Part shown: piece by piece, positions 22,477 through 30,617 of the stretch
Layout of the letters: the number at the start of each line of letters is the position of its first letter
How positions within the stretch are numbered: position 1 is the first letter of the stretch
DNA from: a bacterium
GTDB lineage: Bacteria; Bacillota; Clostridia; Oscillospirales; Oscillospiraceae
Length of the DNA: 64,000 bases
Direction: 5' to 3'
NCBI GenBank assembly: GCA_004560375.1
Contig: SFVC01000010.1
Location: 1 to 64,000, forward strand
Made by a program: the position numbers and the translations under genes
Notes under the pieces: model-generated
Told to the model about the DNA's origin: nothing
Databases searched by the model: none
The model's input: the letters and a program-made list of their open reading frames with translations, nothing else

Positions 22477-22513
22477 TTCACAGTTTATTGATTATTTTCC
22501 CAGCGGGAAGGGC

Positions 22514-22519
22514 TATAAT
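22514..22519 (+). promoter_or_regulatory. Possible promoter -10 box inside a palindrome
   Basis: TATAAT lies at the centre of GGGCTATAATAGCCC (22510-22524), an almost perfect palindrome. The best -35 box, TTGATT at 22487-22492, is 21 bp away, so the promoter is uncertain. Confidence 0.35.
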
Positions 22520-22559
22520 AGCCCAATAACCCAGTCCGCTCAAGGAGGGATTCCTCTTG

Positions 22560-23402
22560 ATGTACCGAAACGATCACTACGGCCCCATTGAAAAGTTCTG
22601 CTCCCGGCACCCCCGGTTCGGGGTGCCCAACCTGGCCCTGTACATCGCCATCGCCCAGGCGGTGGTGGGCATTTTAGATTTGCTGATGCAGAGACGGCTG
22701 ATCCCCATGCTGCTGTTTCTCCGCCCCCTCATCGGCCCCCCGCTCTTTCAGGTGTGGCGGCTGATCACCTTCATCCTGGTGCCCCAGAGCACCAATCCGT
22801 TCTATCTTCTGCTGGGCTGCTATGTGGTGTTCTGGACGGGCCAGATGCTGGAGCGGGAGTGGGGCACGGCCAGGTTCACCCTGTTCTACCTGTGCGGGGT
22901 GGCGCTGTCCATTGTGGGCGGGCTGCTGCTGGGGGGCACCAGCATCTACTACATCCACCTGTCCTTCTTCCTGGTCATCGCCACCATGTACAGCGAGATG
23001 CAGGTGCTGTTCATGTTCGTGCTGCCCATCAAGATGAAGTGGCTGGCCATTCTGGACGTGGCGCTGATCCTGCTGGAGGCGGTGGAGAGCGGGCCCTTCG
23101 TGCTCCTGCTGGCCCTGCCCAGCTTTATCAACTACTTCATTTTCACCTGGCCTTTCTGGTCAATGAAGCTGGGGTTTGCCCGGCGCCGCGCGGATCCCCA
23201 GGTGATCAACTTCAAGAAGGCCCAGAAGCAGGCAAAGAAAAAGGCCCAGGAGACGGGGGGCTACCTCCACAAGTGCGCGGTGTGCGGGATTACGGATCAG
23301 GACGACCCCAACATGGAGTTCCGCTACTGCTCCAAGTGCGACGGGTACTACTGCTACTGTGCCAACCACATCAATAACCATATCCACATCCGCCAGGATT
23401 GA
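22560..23402 (+). CDS. Rhomboid-like membrane protein with C-terminal zinc ribbon
   Basis: A 280-residue protein with about six membrane segments between residues 25 and 205, arranged like a rhomboid/derlin core: a first helix, a loop with WRLITFILVPQSTNPFYLLLG, and the EREWGTARFTLFYL stretch between helices. The catalytic GxSG serine and the late histidine of rhomboid proteases are absent, so it is probably a pseudoprotease. The cytoplasmic tail holds a Lys/Gln helix and then CAVC...CSKC...C...H (about 239-270), a likely zinc-binding unit. The ATG at 22560 follows GGAGG; a TTG one codon earlier is less likely. Role unknown. Confidence 0.7.
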   Translation: MYRNDHYGPIEKFCSRHPRFGVPNLALYIAIAQAVVGILDLLMQRRLIPMLLFLRPLIGPPLFQVWRLITFILVPQSTNPFYLLLGCYVVFWTGQMLEREWGTARFTLFYLCGVALSIVGGLLLGGTSIYYIHLSFFLVIATMYSEMQVLFMFVLPIKMKWLAILDVALILLEAVESGPFVLLLALPSFINYFIFTWPFWSMKLGFARRRADPQVINFKKAQKQAKKKAQETGGYLHKCAVCGITDQDDPNMEFRYCSKCDGYYCYCANHINNHIHIRQD

Positions 23403-23406
23403 CGTG

Positions 23407-23440
23407 AAGGGCCCCGCGGTCATAGACCGCGGGGGCCCTT
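23407..23440. terminator. Hairpin between convergent genes
   Basis: AAGGGCCCCGCGGTC (23407-23421) pairs with 23425-23440 with one bulge and a 3-nt loop; flanks are weakly T-rich. Confidence 0.65.
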
Positions 23441-23466
23441 TCTGCCTCCCCCACGGGGGAGGTTTT

Positions 23467-25032
23467 TCATTCCCAATACGCTACCGCGTAGCAGCCGTAC
23501 CTGTCCACGGCGAACCCCGCCTGTGCCAGCTCGTCCGCCCAGTCCCCGTCCTCCACCAGGTAGACGCAGGCCGGGTCGGGCTCCCCCAGCCCGGTGAGGA
23601 ACCGGAACCGGCCGAAGCCCTCCACGTCCAAAAAGGCGCTGGGGTAGTTTTTGTAGGTGACCGTCTCCCGGTACTCCTCCGGATCCTGGCCGCAGTCAAA
23701 CAGCACCCGGGCGTAGTTGGCCCCGCGGGCCACCCGGATCTCCCCCTCCCGGGCCAGGGCCGCCTCCACCGCCTGCTCCAGCCCGGCGCCGAAGTGGGCC
23801 CGGGACTGCTGGGCGTAGTCGGTGAAGTAATAGTCCGCGAACCGGAGGAACAGCGCCCCGAAGATCAGCAGGGGAACCAGCAGCGCCCGCAGGTCGAAGC
23901 CGCACAGCCACCGCGCCCCCAGCGCCGCCAGCAGCACCACCGGGATCCACAGGGTATTCACCCGGTTCACGTTGGCGTCCAGGGTCAGCCCCTGCAAGAT
24001 CCCCGCCAGCAGCTGGATCAGCAGGAAGACCCCGGGCCGCAGCTTCCGGGTGGACAGGCCCTCCACCGTCTCCCGGACGGCCCACACCAGCCCTGCCAGG
24101 GCCAGGGGCAGGGCGCCGAAGTAGAACAGCCCGAACCGATCCGTCCCGTTCCACAGCAGCCCGTCCCCCTGGCGCAGCACCAGGGACAGCAGGTTGGCGG
24201 CGTGCTCCGGAACCCGGGACAGGGAGAACTCGCCGTCCCGCATCACCACCAGCCTGGGGACGGTGAAGGGGCCCAGGTGCAGCTCGGGCAGCAGGCCCCA
24301 GTTCACCAGCAGGAACAGCACCAGCGGCAGGGCCAGCGCCAGCAGCACCGCCGCCGCCCCCAGCAGCCACGCCCCCTTCTGGCCGCGGGGGCGCAGCTTG
24401 CCGCACCACAGGGCGTACCCGCCCTGAAGAAGCAGGATCAGGGGGACGAAGGGCCAGATGGCGGCGTAGCAGTACAGGGACAGCCCGTACATCAGGGCGG
24501 ACAGGGGGAGCCAGCGGCAGTCCTCCAGCCCCCGCAGGAAGAAGTACAGCCCGAACAGCAGAAAGCCCGGGGCCAGGTTGGACTCCAGCCCCCACCGGGA
24601 CAGCATCACGTGCCACGGGCACACCGCCAGCAGGAACAGGGAGCACAGCCCCGCCCACTTGTCCGCCATCCGCTTGCCCACGCCGTAGACGGCGGGCAGC
24701 GACAGCAGGGACACGATAAGCTGGGGCAGCCGCACCGCCAGGGTTGTCCGGCCCAGCAGGGCCAGGCAGGGGATCATGAGGTAGCTCTCCAGGGCGTTCA
24801 TGCCGCTGCCCCAGGCGGTGAGGTACACCGGCAGGGAGTGGCCGAAGGAGTCCCGACCCGTGGTCAGCAGGCACCACGCCTCGTAGGCGGCAAAGGCCTC
24901 GTCCTGGTTCAGCCCCTCTGGTACCGCCCCGAACCGCCAGAGACGGAGGGCGGCTCCCACAAGCAGAAACAGCACCAGCAGCACACGGATCAGCCAGTCC
25001 TCCCCCTCCCGGGGGCGCGTGGGGCCTGTCAT
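23467..25032 (-). CDS. GT-C family membrane glycosyltransferase (ArnT/PMT-like)
   Basis: A 521-residue polytopic protein with about eleven to thirteen hydrophobic segments up to residue 420 and a soluble C-terminal domain of about 100 residues. The first extracytoplasmic loop has LNQDEAFAAYEAW, the acidic DE signature of lipid-sugar-dependent GT-C enzymes such as ArnT and protein mannosyltransferases. These transfer a sugar from a polyprenyl phosphate on the outer face of the membrane; donor and acceptor here are unknown. ATG 25032 has GGGAGG seven bases before it. It has its own promoter and no partners nearby. Confidence 0.8.
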   Translation of the reverse strand: MTGPTRPREGEDWLIRVLLVLFLLVGAALRLWRFGAVPEGLNQDEAFAAYEAWCLLTTGRDSFGHSLPVYLTAWGSGMNALESYLMIPCLALLGRTTLAVRLPQLIVSLLSLPAVYGVGKRMADKWAGLCSLFLLAVCPWHVMLSRWGLESNLAPGFLLFGLYFFLRGLEDCRWLPLSALMYGLSLYCYAAIWPFVPLILLLQGGYALWCGKLRPRGQKGAWLLGAAAVLLALALPLVLFLLVNWGLLPELHLGPFTVPRLVVMRDGEFSLSRVPEHAANLLSLVLRQGDGLLWNGTDRFGLFYFGALPLALAGLVWAVRETVEGLSTRKLRPGVFLLIQLLAGILQGLTLDANVNRVNTLWIPVVLLAALGARWLCGFDLRALLVPLLIFGALFLRFADYYFTDYAQQSRAHFGAGLEQAVEAALAREGEIRVARGANYARVLFDCGQDPEEYRETVTYKNYPSAFLDVEGFGRFRFLTGLGEPDPACVYLVEDGDWADELAQAGFAVDRYGCYAVAYWE

Positions 25033-25096
25033 GGGCGATCCTCCCTTCCGCTGGGGGCGGATGCGAAATACGGCCCGCCGCCCCATGTTTTTCCTT

Positions 25097-25126
25097 ATTA
25101 TAAGGGGAATTCCGGCGGAATGTCAA
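25097..25126 (-). promoter_or_regulatory. Promoter of the GT-C gene
   Basis: Minus strand TTGACA (25121-25126), 18 bp, TATAAT (25097-25102). Confidence 0.8.
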
Positions 25127-25246
25127 GCCAACCGCCCCGGCCCGGGCGGTTTTCCCGTCAAAGGCGGGCACCCCGCCGCGGAGCCCGCCATAGGATAACT
25201 TGCAGGCCGTCCGCGGGGCGGCCCGCGCGGGAAAGGAGCATCCATT

Positions 25247-25516
25247 ATGTATGAGACATTGTGCCTGTCCGCCCTCCCTGAGGGGGAGAGCGCTTATGTG
25301 ACCGAGGTAAACGCCGCCCCCGCCATGGATCGGCGGCTCACCGACCTGGGGCTGGTGCGGGGCACCCGGGTGACCTGCGTGCTGAGAAGTCCGGCGGGGG
25401 ATCCCTGCGCCTACCTGATCCGGGGGGCGCTCATCGCCCTGCGCCGCTCCGACGCGGAGGGGATCACCCTGGAGCGCCGCGCCCAGGAGCAGCCCGCCCG
25501 GGCGGTGGCCACATGA
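25247..25516 (+). CDS. feoA: Ferrous iron transport protein A (FeoA)
   Basis: An 89-residue SH3-like cytoplasmic protein of the FeoA family that assists FeoB. Core features are MDRRLTDLGLVRGTRV (27-42) and the final beta strand with LIRGALIALRRSDAEGI. GGAAAGGAG precedes the ATG. Its stop overlaps the start of feoB by four bases (ATGA). The upstream gap 25130-25246 is hairpin-rich and shows no convincing promoter or iron-box. Confidence 0.94.
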   Translation: MYETLCLSALPEGESAYVTEVNAAPAMDRRLTDLGLVRGTRVTCVLRSPAGDPCAYLIRGALIALRRSDAEGITLERRAQEQPARAVAT

Positions 25517-27330
25517 ACCGGGTGGCGCTGGCGGGCAACCCAAACGTGGGCAAGTCCACCCTGTTCAACGCGCTGACCGGGCTGCGGCAGCACACGGGCA
25601 ACTGGGCCGGCAAGACGGTGGCCACCGCCCGGGGAACCTATACCTATGAGGGGCAGGAGTACCAGCTCATCGACCTGCCCGGAACCTACTCCCTGGCGGC
25701 CCACTCCCAGGAGGAGGCGGTGGCCCGGGACTTCATCGAGAGCGGCCAGGCGGACGGGGTGGTGGTGGTGTGCGACGCCACCTGCCTGGAGCGGAACCTG
25801 ATCCTGGTGCTCCAGGTGCTGGAGCTGACGGGGAAGGTGCTGGTGTGCGTCAACCTGATGGACGAGGCGGAGCGGCTGGGCGTCCAGGTGGATCTGCCCG
25901 CCCTGTCCCAGCGCTTAGGCGTGCCGGTGGTGGGCACCGCGGGAGGCCGCCAGGACGGGCTGGAGGAGCTGAAGGGGGCCGTGGCCGCCCTGGTGCGGTC
26001 GGAGGCTCCCGCCGAACCTCAACGGGCCCCGGCCGAGCGGGTCACTTTGGCGGAGCGGTACGCCGACCAGGTGGTGCGAAGCCGGTCGGCCGAGCGCCTG
26101 CGCCGCCAGCGGCGGCTGGATCGCTTACTTACCTCCAAGGCCACCGGCATCCCCCTGATGCTGCTGCTGTTCGGGCTGGTGGTGTGGCTGACGGTGGCGG
26201 GGGCCAATTTCCCCTCCGCCCTGCTCACCGAGCTGTTCGCCCGCGTGGGCGCAGTGCTGGAGGGCTGGCTGGCAAATTTCCCAGCATGGCTGCGGGGGCT
26301 GCTGCTGGACGGGGTGTACCGGGTCACCGCCTGGGTGATGGCGGTGATGCTGCCCCCCATGGCCATCTTCTTCCCCCTGTTCACCCTGCTGGAGGATCTG
26401 GGCTACCTGCCCCGGGCGGCCTTTGTCATGGATCACGCCTTCCAGAGGGCCAAGACCTGCGGCAAGCAGTGCCTGACTATGTGTATGTCCCTGGGCTGCA
26501 ACGCCTGCGGCGTCACCGGCTGCCGGATCATCGACAGCCCCCGGGAGCGGCTCATCGCCATTTTGACCTCCTCGCTGGTGCCCTGCAACGGGAAGTTTCC
26601 CACCCTCATCGCCCTGATCACCATCTTTTTTGTGGGCGGGCGGGTGGGGCTGCTGGCCTCGCTGGAGGGGGCGGCGCTGCTGCTGGGCACGCTGGTGCTG
26701 GGGGTGGCGGGGACGCTGGGCTGCTCCCGGCTGCTGTCCGCCACGGTGCTCAAGGGGGTGCCCTCCTCCTTCGCCCTGGAGCTGCCCCCCTTCCGGAAAC
26801 CCCGGGTGGGGCAGGTCATCGTCCGCTCCATGCTGGATCGCACCCTGTTTGTGCTGGGGCGGGCGGTGTCGGTGGCCGCCCCGGCGGGGGCGTTCATCTG
26901 GCTGATGGCCAACCTCACTGTGGGGGACGCCTCCCTGCTGGCCCACTGCACCGGGTTTTTAGATCCCTTCGCCCGGCTGTTCGGGCTGGACGGGGTGATC
27001 CTGATGGCCTTCCTCCTGGGCTGGCCCGCCAACGAGATCGTGCTGCCGGTGATGCTCATGGCCTACCTGGCCACGGGCAGCCTGGTGGAGTTCGACGATC
27101 TGGCGGCGCTGGGGGCGCTGCTGGGCCAGCACGGCTGGACATGGCTGACGGCGGTGTGCACCATGCTGTTCTCCCTGTTCCACTGGCCCTGCTCCACCAC
27201 CTGCCTGACCATTTACAAGGAGACGGGCAGCGTGAAGTGGACGGCGCTTTCCGTGGCGATCCCCACCGCCCTGGGGCTGGGGCTGTGCCTGATTGTCACC
27301 ACAGTGGCCCGGTTGCTGGGGCTGGCGTGA
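25513..27330 (+). CDS. feoB: Ferrous iron transporter FeoB
   Basis: A 605-residue Fe(II) transporter, a short-form FeoB (E. coli has 773). G domain: G1 GNPNVGKST (8-16), switch region HTGNWAGKTV, G3 DLPGTYS, G4 NLMD; then a helical GDI-like linker to about 200. The membrane core carries two Gate motifs with conserved cysteines: CNACGVTGCRIIDSPRER and SSLVPCNGKFPT near 330-365, and later LGWPANEIVLPV. It is coupled to feoA and ended by a strong terminator. No feoC follows. Confidence 0.97.
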   Translation: MNRVALAGNPNVGKSTLFNALTGLRQHTGNWAGKTVATARGTYTYEGQEYQLIDLPGTYSLAAHSQEEAVARDFIESGQADGVVVVCDATCLERNLILVLQVLELTGKVLVCVNLMDEAERLGVQVDLPALSQRLGVPVVGTAGGRQDGLEELKGAVAALVRSEAPAEPQRAPAERVTLAERYADQVVRSRSAERLRRQRRLDRLLTSKATGIPLMLLLFGLVVWLTVAGANFPSALLTELFARVGAVLEGWLANFPAWLRGLLLDGVYRVTAWVMAVMLPPMAIFFPLFTLLEDLGYLPRAAFVMDHAFQRAKTCGKQCLTMCMSLGCNACGVTGCRIIDSPRERLIAILTSSLVPCNGKFPTLIALITIFFVGGRVGLLASLEGAALLLGTLVLGVAGTLGCSRLLSATVLKGVPSSFALELPPFRKPRVGQVIVRSMLDRTLFVLGRAVSVAAPAGAFIWLMANLTVGDASLLAHCTGFLDPFARLFGLDGVILMAFLLGWPANEIVLPVMLMAYLATGSLVEFDDLAALGALLGQHGWTWLTAVCTMLFSLFHWPCSTTCLTIYKETGSVKWTALSVAIPTALGLGLCLIVTTVARLLGLA

Positions 27331-27333
27331 AAA

Positions 27334-27368
27334 AAACCCGCCGCCGGTGGTTTACCGGCGGCGGGTTT
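27334..27368. terminator. Bidirectional terminator, feoB / metK
   Basis: Perfect 15-bp arms AAACCCGCCGCCGGT (27334-27348) and complement (27354-27368), A-run upstream, T's in the arm. Confidence 0.92.
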
Positions 27369-27384
27369 GCCGTGTTTGATAACG

Positions 27385-28566
27385 TTACAGGGCAGCCTTG
27401 AGCTGATCCACCATGTCCAGCTTCTCCCAGGGCAGATCCAGATCCGGGCGGCCGAAGTGGCCGTAGGAGGCGGTCTGCCGGTAGATGGGACGGCGCAGGT
27501 TCAGTCGATTGATGATGGCGGTGGGGCGCAGGTCGAACACCTTGTCCACGGCGGCCTCCAGCGCCTCGTCGGACACCTTGCCGGTGCCGAAGGTGTCCAC
27601 CCGGACGGACACGGGCCGGGCCACGCCGATGGCGTAGGCCAGCTGCACCTGGCACTTGTCCGCCAGCCCCGCGGCCACCACGTTCTTGGCCGCCCAGCGG
27701 GCGGCGTAGGCGGCGGATCTGTCCACCTTGGTGGGATCCTTGCCGGAGAAGGCGCCGCCGCCGTGGGGGGCGCTGCCGCCGTATGTATCCACGATGATCT
27801 TCCGCCCGGTGAGGCCGGAGTCCCCCTGGGGCCCGCCCACCACGAAGCGGCCGGTGGGGTTCACCAGGATGCGGGTATGCTCATCCAGCAGGGCGGCGGG
27901 GATGGTGGGCTTCACCACCAGCTCGATCATGTCCGCCCGGATCTGCTCCAGGGACGCCTCGGCGGCGTGCTGGGTGGATACCACCACCGTGTCCACCCGG
28001 ACGGGCTTGCCGTCGTCGCCGTACTCCACGGTGACCTGGCTCTTGCCGTCGGGCCGCAGGTAGTCCACCAGCCCCTCCTTGCGAACCTGGGCCAGCCGCA
28101 GGGCCAGCTTGTGGGACAGGGAGATGGCCAGGGGCATCAGCTCCTCCGTCTCGGTGCAGGCGTAGCCGAACATCATGCCCTGATCCCCGGCGCCGTTGTC
28201 CAGCCCGTCGCTGAGCTGGCCCTCCTTGGCCTCCAGGGCCTTGTCCACCCCCAGGGCAATGTCGGGGGACTGCTCGTCGATGTTGGTGATGACGGCGCAG
28301 GAGTCGCCGTCAAAGCCGCCCTGGCCGTTGACGTAGCCGATGTCCTTGACCACCTGGCGGGCGATGCGGGGTATGTCCACATAGCAGGAGGTGGTGATCT
28401 CGCCCATGATGTGAACCAGGCCGGTGGACACGGCGGTTTCGCAGGCCACCCGGGCGTTGGGATCCTTCTCCAGGATGGCGTCCAGGATGGCGTCGGAGAT
28501 CTGATCGCACACCTTGTCGGGGTGGCCTTCGGTGACGGACTCGGAAGTGAATAGACGTTTTGCCAT
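27385..28566 (-). CDS. metK: S-adenosylmethionine synthase
   Basis: A 393-residue enzyme making SAM from methionine and ATP. Family motifs GHPDKVCDQISDAILD (15-30), GAGDQGMMFGYA near 117-128 and GGGAFSGKDPTKVDRSAAY near 258-276 are intact. AAAGGAG precedes the ATG. Expression is controlled by a SAM-I riboswitch with its terminator directly upstream, so excess SAM should stop transcription. Confidence 0.99.
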   Translation of the reverse strand: MAKRLFTSESVTEGHPDKVCDQISDAILDAILEKDPNARVACETAVSTGLVHIMGEITTSCYVDIPRIARQVVKDIGYVNGQGGFDGDSCAVITNIDEQSPDIALGVDKALEAKEGQLSDGLDNGAGDQGMMFGYACTETEELMPLAISLSHKLALRLAQVRKEGLVDYLRPDGKSQVTVEYGDDGKPVRVDTVVVSTQHAAEASLEQIRADMIELVVKPTIPAALLDEHTRILVNPTGRFVVGGPQGDSGLTGRKIIVDTYGGSAPHGGGAFSGKDPTKVDRSAAYAARWAAKNVVAAGLADKCQVQLAYAIGVARPVSVRVDTFGTGKVSDEALEAAVDKVFDLRPTAIINRLNLRRPIYRQTASYGHFGRPDLDLPWEKLDMVDQLKAAL

Positions 28567-28608
28567 GATGTGTTCTCCTTTCTGTTTTTGAGGGGAAATG
28601 AGGGATGA

Positions 28609-28750
28609 AAAAGCCCCCTGCCGGGAAACGGCGGGGGGCTGGAGGCTCCAGTGCTTTCCTCATCTCGCGTTTCCGCCGGACTTGGCACCTTGCAAAGCAG
28701 GTTGCCGTGGCTTCATCGGGCCGGTCCCTCCGCCACTCTTGATAAGGGAG
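28609..28750 (-). promoter_or_regulatory. SAM-I (S-box) riboswitch with terminator, upstream of metK
   Basis: On the minus strand the aptamer starts CTTATCAAGAGTGGCGGAGG (28747 downward) and contains GATGAAGCCACGGCAACC, GGTGCCAA and the closing GAGATGAGG near 28659-28667, all hallmarks of the SAM-I class. The expression platform is AGCCCCC...GGGGGCT (28611-28640) followed by TTTTT, an intrinsic terminator. Confidence 0.97.
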
Positions 28751-28768
28751 TATTCAATTGACGCTTTT

Positions 28769-28796
28769 ATTATAGCACACAGCCGCGCCTTGTCAA
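28769..28796 (-). promoter_or_regulatory. Promoter of the metK transcript
   Basis: Minus strand TTGACA (28791-28796), 16 bp, TATAAT (28769-28774), about 20 bp before the aptamer. Between here and the spoVAE stop (28800-28902) there is only a small GCTGC/GCAGC hairpin and no gene. Confidence 0.85.
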
Positions 28797-28902
28797 TGAC
28801 ACAGCCATAAAAACTGTAAAAATTTTATCCATGTTTTGCTGCCGTCGCAGCAGGCTCCGGTTTGCGTCTGCGCCCGTCAGCGAACTCAAGCTCTTTTAGT
28901 AC

Positions 28903-29259
28903 CTATCCTTTAGGCTTGGGCTTGAAAATCAGGGCCACCAGCACGCCCAGGAAGATGGCGGCGGTGATGCCGCCGGCGGCGGAGGTCACGCCCCCGGTGA
29001 GGGCCCCCAGCAGACCCTTTTCCGCCACCGCCTCCTTGACCCCCTTGGCCAGCAGGTAGCCGAAGCCCGTCAGAGGCACCGTGGCCCCCGCCCCGGCCCA
29101 CTCCGCCAGGGGCTTGTAGACCCCGATAGCTCCCAAAATCACCCCGGACACCACGTAGGCCACCAGTATGCGGGCAGGGGTGAGCTTGGTTTTGTCGATG
29201 AGGATCTGGCCGATGATACAGAAGATGCCGCCCACCACAAAGGCTTTCACATAGTCCAT
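28903..29259 (-). CDS. spoVAE: Stage V sporulation protein AE
   Basis: A 118-residue membrane protein with four hydrophobic segments, matching SpoVAE: opening MDYVKAFVVGGIFCIIGQ in outline, ILVAYVVSGVILGAIG, and the glycine-rich GGVTSAAGGITAAIFLG before a short basic tail. It is part of the SpoVA channel in the inner spore membrane that moves dipicolinic acid into the forespore and out at germination. It starts one base after the spoVAD stop. Confidence 0.94.
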   Translation of the reverse strand: MDYVKAFVVGGIFCIIGQILIDKTKLTPARILVAYVVSGVILGAIGVYKPLAEWAGAGATVPLTGFGYLLAKGVKEAVAEKGLLGALTGGVTSAAGGITAAIFLGVLVALIFKPKPKG

Positions 29260-29260
29260 G

Positions 29261-30277
29261 TCATTTCCCCCCTTCCAGCGCCAGGGCGTGGCATACGCCG
29301 GGGATGGATTCCCCCTGCATGGTGGCGGTGGGGGAGTGGAGGGCCCCGGTGGGGCAGAACAGGATCCGCCGCCACCGCCCCGCCAGCAGCCCCGGCAGCA
29401 GGTAGCCGCACAGCACCGACGCCGAGCAGCCGCACCCCGACGCCCCGGCGTGGACGTCCTGCTCCTCCCGGTCGAACAGGATCAGGCCGCAGTCGTTGTA
29501 GTTGGCCAGCTTTACCCCGTCCCGTTCAAAGAGGTCGGTGACGATCTCGTGGCCCAGCTTGCCCAGATCGCCGGTGAGGATCAGGTCGTAGTAGTCCGGG
29601 GTGAGGCCGGTGTCCTCAAAGTGGGCCTTCAGCGTCTCGTAGGCGGCGGGAGCCATGGCCGCCCCCATGTTGTTGGCGTCCTTGATGCCCTTGTCCTTCA
29701 CCCGGCCGATGGTCACCCGGGGGATCCGGGGCCCGGGCCGCATCTCCCCGGTCACCACCACCGCCCCGGCGGCGGTGGCCGTCCACTGGGCGGTGGGGGT
29801 GCGCTGGGAGCCGTACTCCAGCGGGGTGCGGTACTGCCGCTCCGCCGAGCAGAAATGGGAGGAGGTGACGGCGGCGGCGTAGGTTCCGTACCCGCCGCTG
29901 AGCAGCAGGGTGGCCAGGGCCAGGCTCTCCCCCATGGTGGAGCAGGCCCCGTACAGCCCGAAGAAGGGCACGTCGGCGGCCCGGGCGGCGTAGCCCGAGC
30001 CAATGCACTGGTTGAGCAGATCCCCCGCCAGCAGGAGATCCAGATCGGTTGTGTGCAGCCCCGCCCGCTTCAGCGCCGCGTCCAGGGCCAGCCCCTGCAT
30101 GGCGGACTCCGCCTGCTCCCAGGTCTTGCAGCCAAATGTGTCGTCCTTGCAGGTGTGGTCGAAGTGCCGGCCCAGGGGGCCCTGGCTCTCCTTGTTGCCG
30201 GCGGCGGAGCCGAAGCCGATGATCACGGGGGGCGAACCGGGCTGGAAGGTCTGCCGCCCCAGCTTTTGATTTTCCAT
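29261..30277 (-). CDS. spoVAD: Stage V sporulation protein AD
   Basis: A 338-residue thiolase-fold protein that binds dipicolinic acid on the outer face of the inner spore membrane. Motifs include GFGSAAGNKESQGPLG, LYGACSTMGESLALA (around residue 120, the position of the thiolase cysteine), and the C-terminal GASGCGCSASV. ATG 30277 follows AAAGGAG; the longer frame runs into the palindromic element upstream. spoVAC, usually just before it, is missing from the window, so the operon is split or the gene lies elsewhere. Transcription seems to begin at a SigG-like site beyond the double-cloverleaf element. Confidence 0.95.
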   Translation of the reverse strand: MENQKLGRQTFQPGSPPVIIGFGSAAGNKESQGPLGRHFDHTCKDDTFGCKTWEQAESAMQGLALDAALKRAGLHTTDLDLLLAGDLLNQCIGSGYAARAADVPFFGLYGACSTMGESLALATLLLSGGYGTYAAAVTSSHFCSAERQYRTPLEYGSQRTPTAQWTATAAGAVVVTGEMRPGPRIPRVTIGRVKDKGIKDANNMGAAMAPAAYETLKAHFEDTGLTPDYYDLILTGDLGKLGHEIVTDLFERDGVKLANYNDCGLILFDREEQDVHAGASGCGCSASVLCGYLLPGLLAGRWRRILFCPTGALHSPTATMQGESIPGVCHALALEGGK

Positions 30278-30308
30278 GGATGTGACTCCTTTGGCGTGGT
30301 TTGCCCTT

Positions 30309-30493
30309 ATAGGGAACAAAGTTGAACAAGTGCAATTGCACTTGTTCAAGCAGCGGGCCGCTGGCCCGCTGACGCGCGAAGCGCGCTTTGTTCCCTATGA
30401 AGTGCAAGTTAAGGCCGCGTCCGCGGCCATCGGCGGCGATAAATCGTCGCCGGGTTCAAAAGTATCAAATGATACTTTTGAACTTACTTGACT
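30309..30493. repeat. Double-cloverleaf palindromic element
   Basis: Two four-way junctions in tandem. Unit A (30309-30398): outer stem ATAGGGAACAAAG/CTTTGTTCCCTAT (13 bp), a perfect 28-bp palindrome (30322-30349), CAGCGGGCC-GCT-GGCCCGCTG (30351-30371) and CGCGC-GAA-GCGCG (30373-30385), with just two unpaired junction bases. Unit B (30401-30493): outer stem AGTgCAAGTtAA/TTACTTGACT with two bulges, GGCCGCG-TC-CGCGGCC (30413-30428), CGGCGGCGAT-AA-ATCGTCGCCG (30431-30452) and a 14-bp-arm hairpin (30454-30483). Not a known riboswitch or IS end that I recognise. Confidence 0.85.
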
Positions 30494-30494
30494 A

Positions 30495-30523
30495 TAGTGT
30501 GCCCGGGAAATGAGGGTTCATGC
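30495..30523 (-). promoter_or_regulatory. SigG/SigF-like promoter before the element and spoVAD
   Basis: Minus strand GCATG (30519-30523), 17 bp, CACACTA (30495-30501), close to the forespore consensus (gHATR, 17-18 bp, CATnnTA). The transcript would start inside the edge of the double cloverleaf, making it the 5' untranslated region of spoVAD. Confidence 0.55.
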
Positions 30524-30578
30524 ATGGGAAAACTATGACACTCTGGGAACTTTGTCTCTGGAAAACCGGGTAAAATGG

Positions 30579-30587
30579 TGGTATAAT
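30579..30587 (+). promoter_or_regulatory. Extended -10 promoter before the zinc-ribbon gene
   Basis: TGGTATAAT at 30579-30587 is an extended -10 element (TGnTATAAT); no good -35 box is seen. It is 30 bp before the start at 30618. Confidence 0.55.
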
Positions 30588-30617
30588 CTCCTTCGGAATT
30601 TGTGAGGAGGGATCCCC

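Noticed and set aside
30276..30491. A 71-codon plus-strand frame through the double cloverleaf
   Set aside because: Its content is dictated by the palindromes, it has no ribosome site, and it is antisense to the spoVAD leader.
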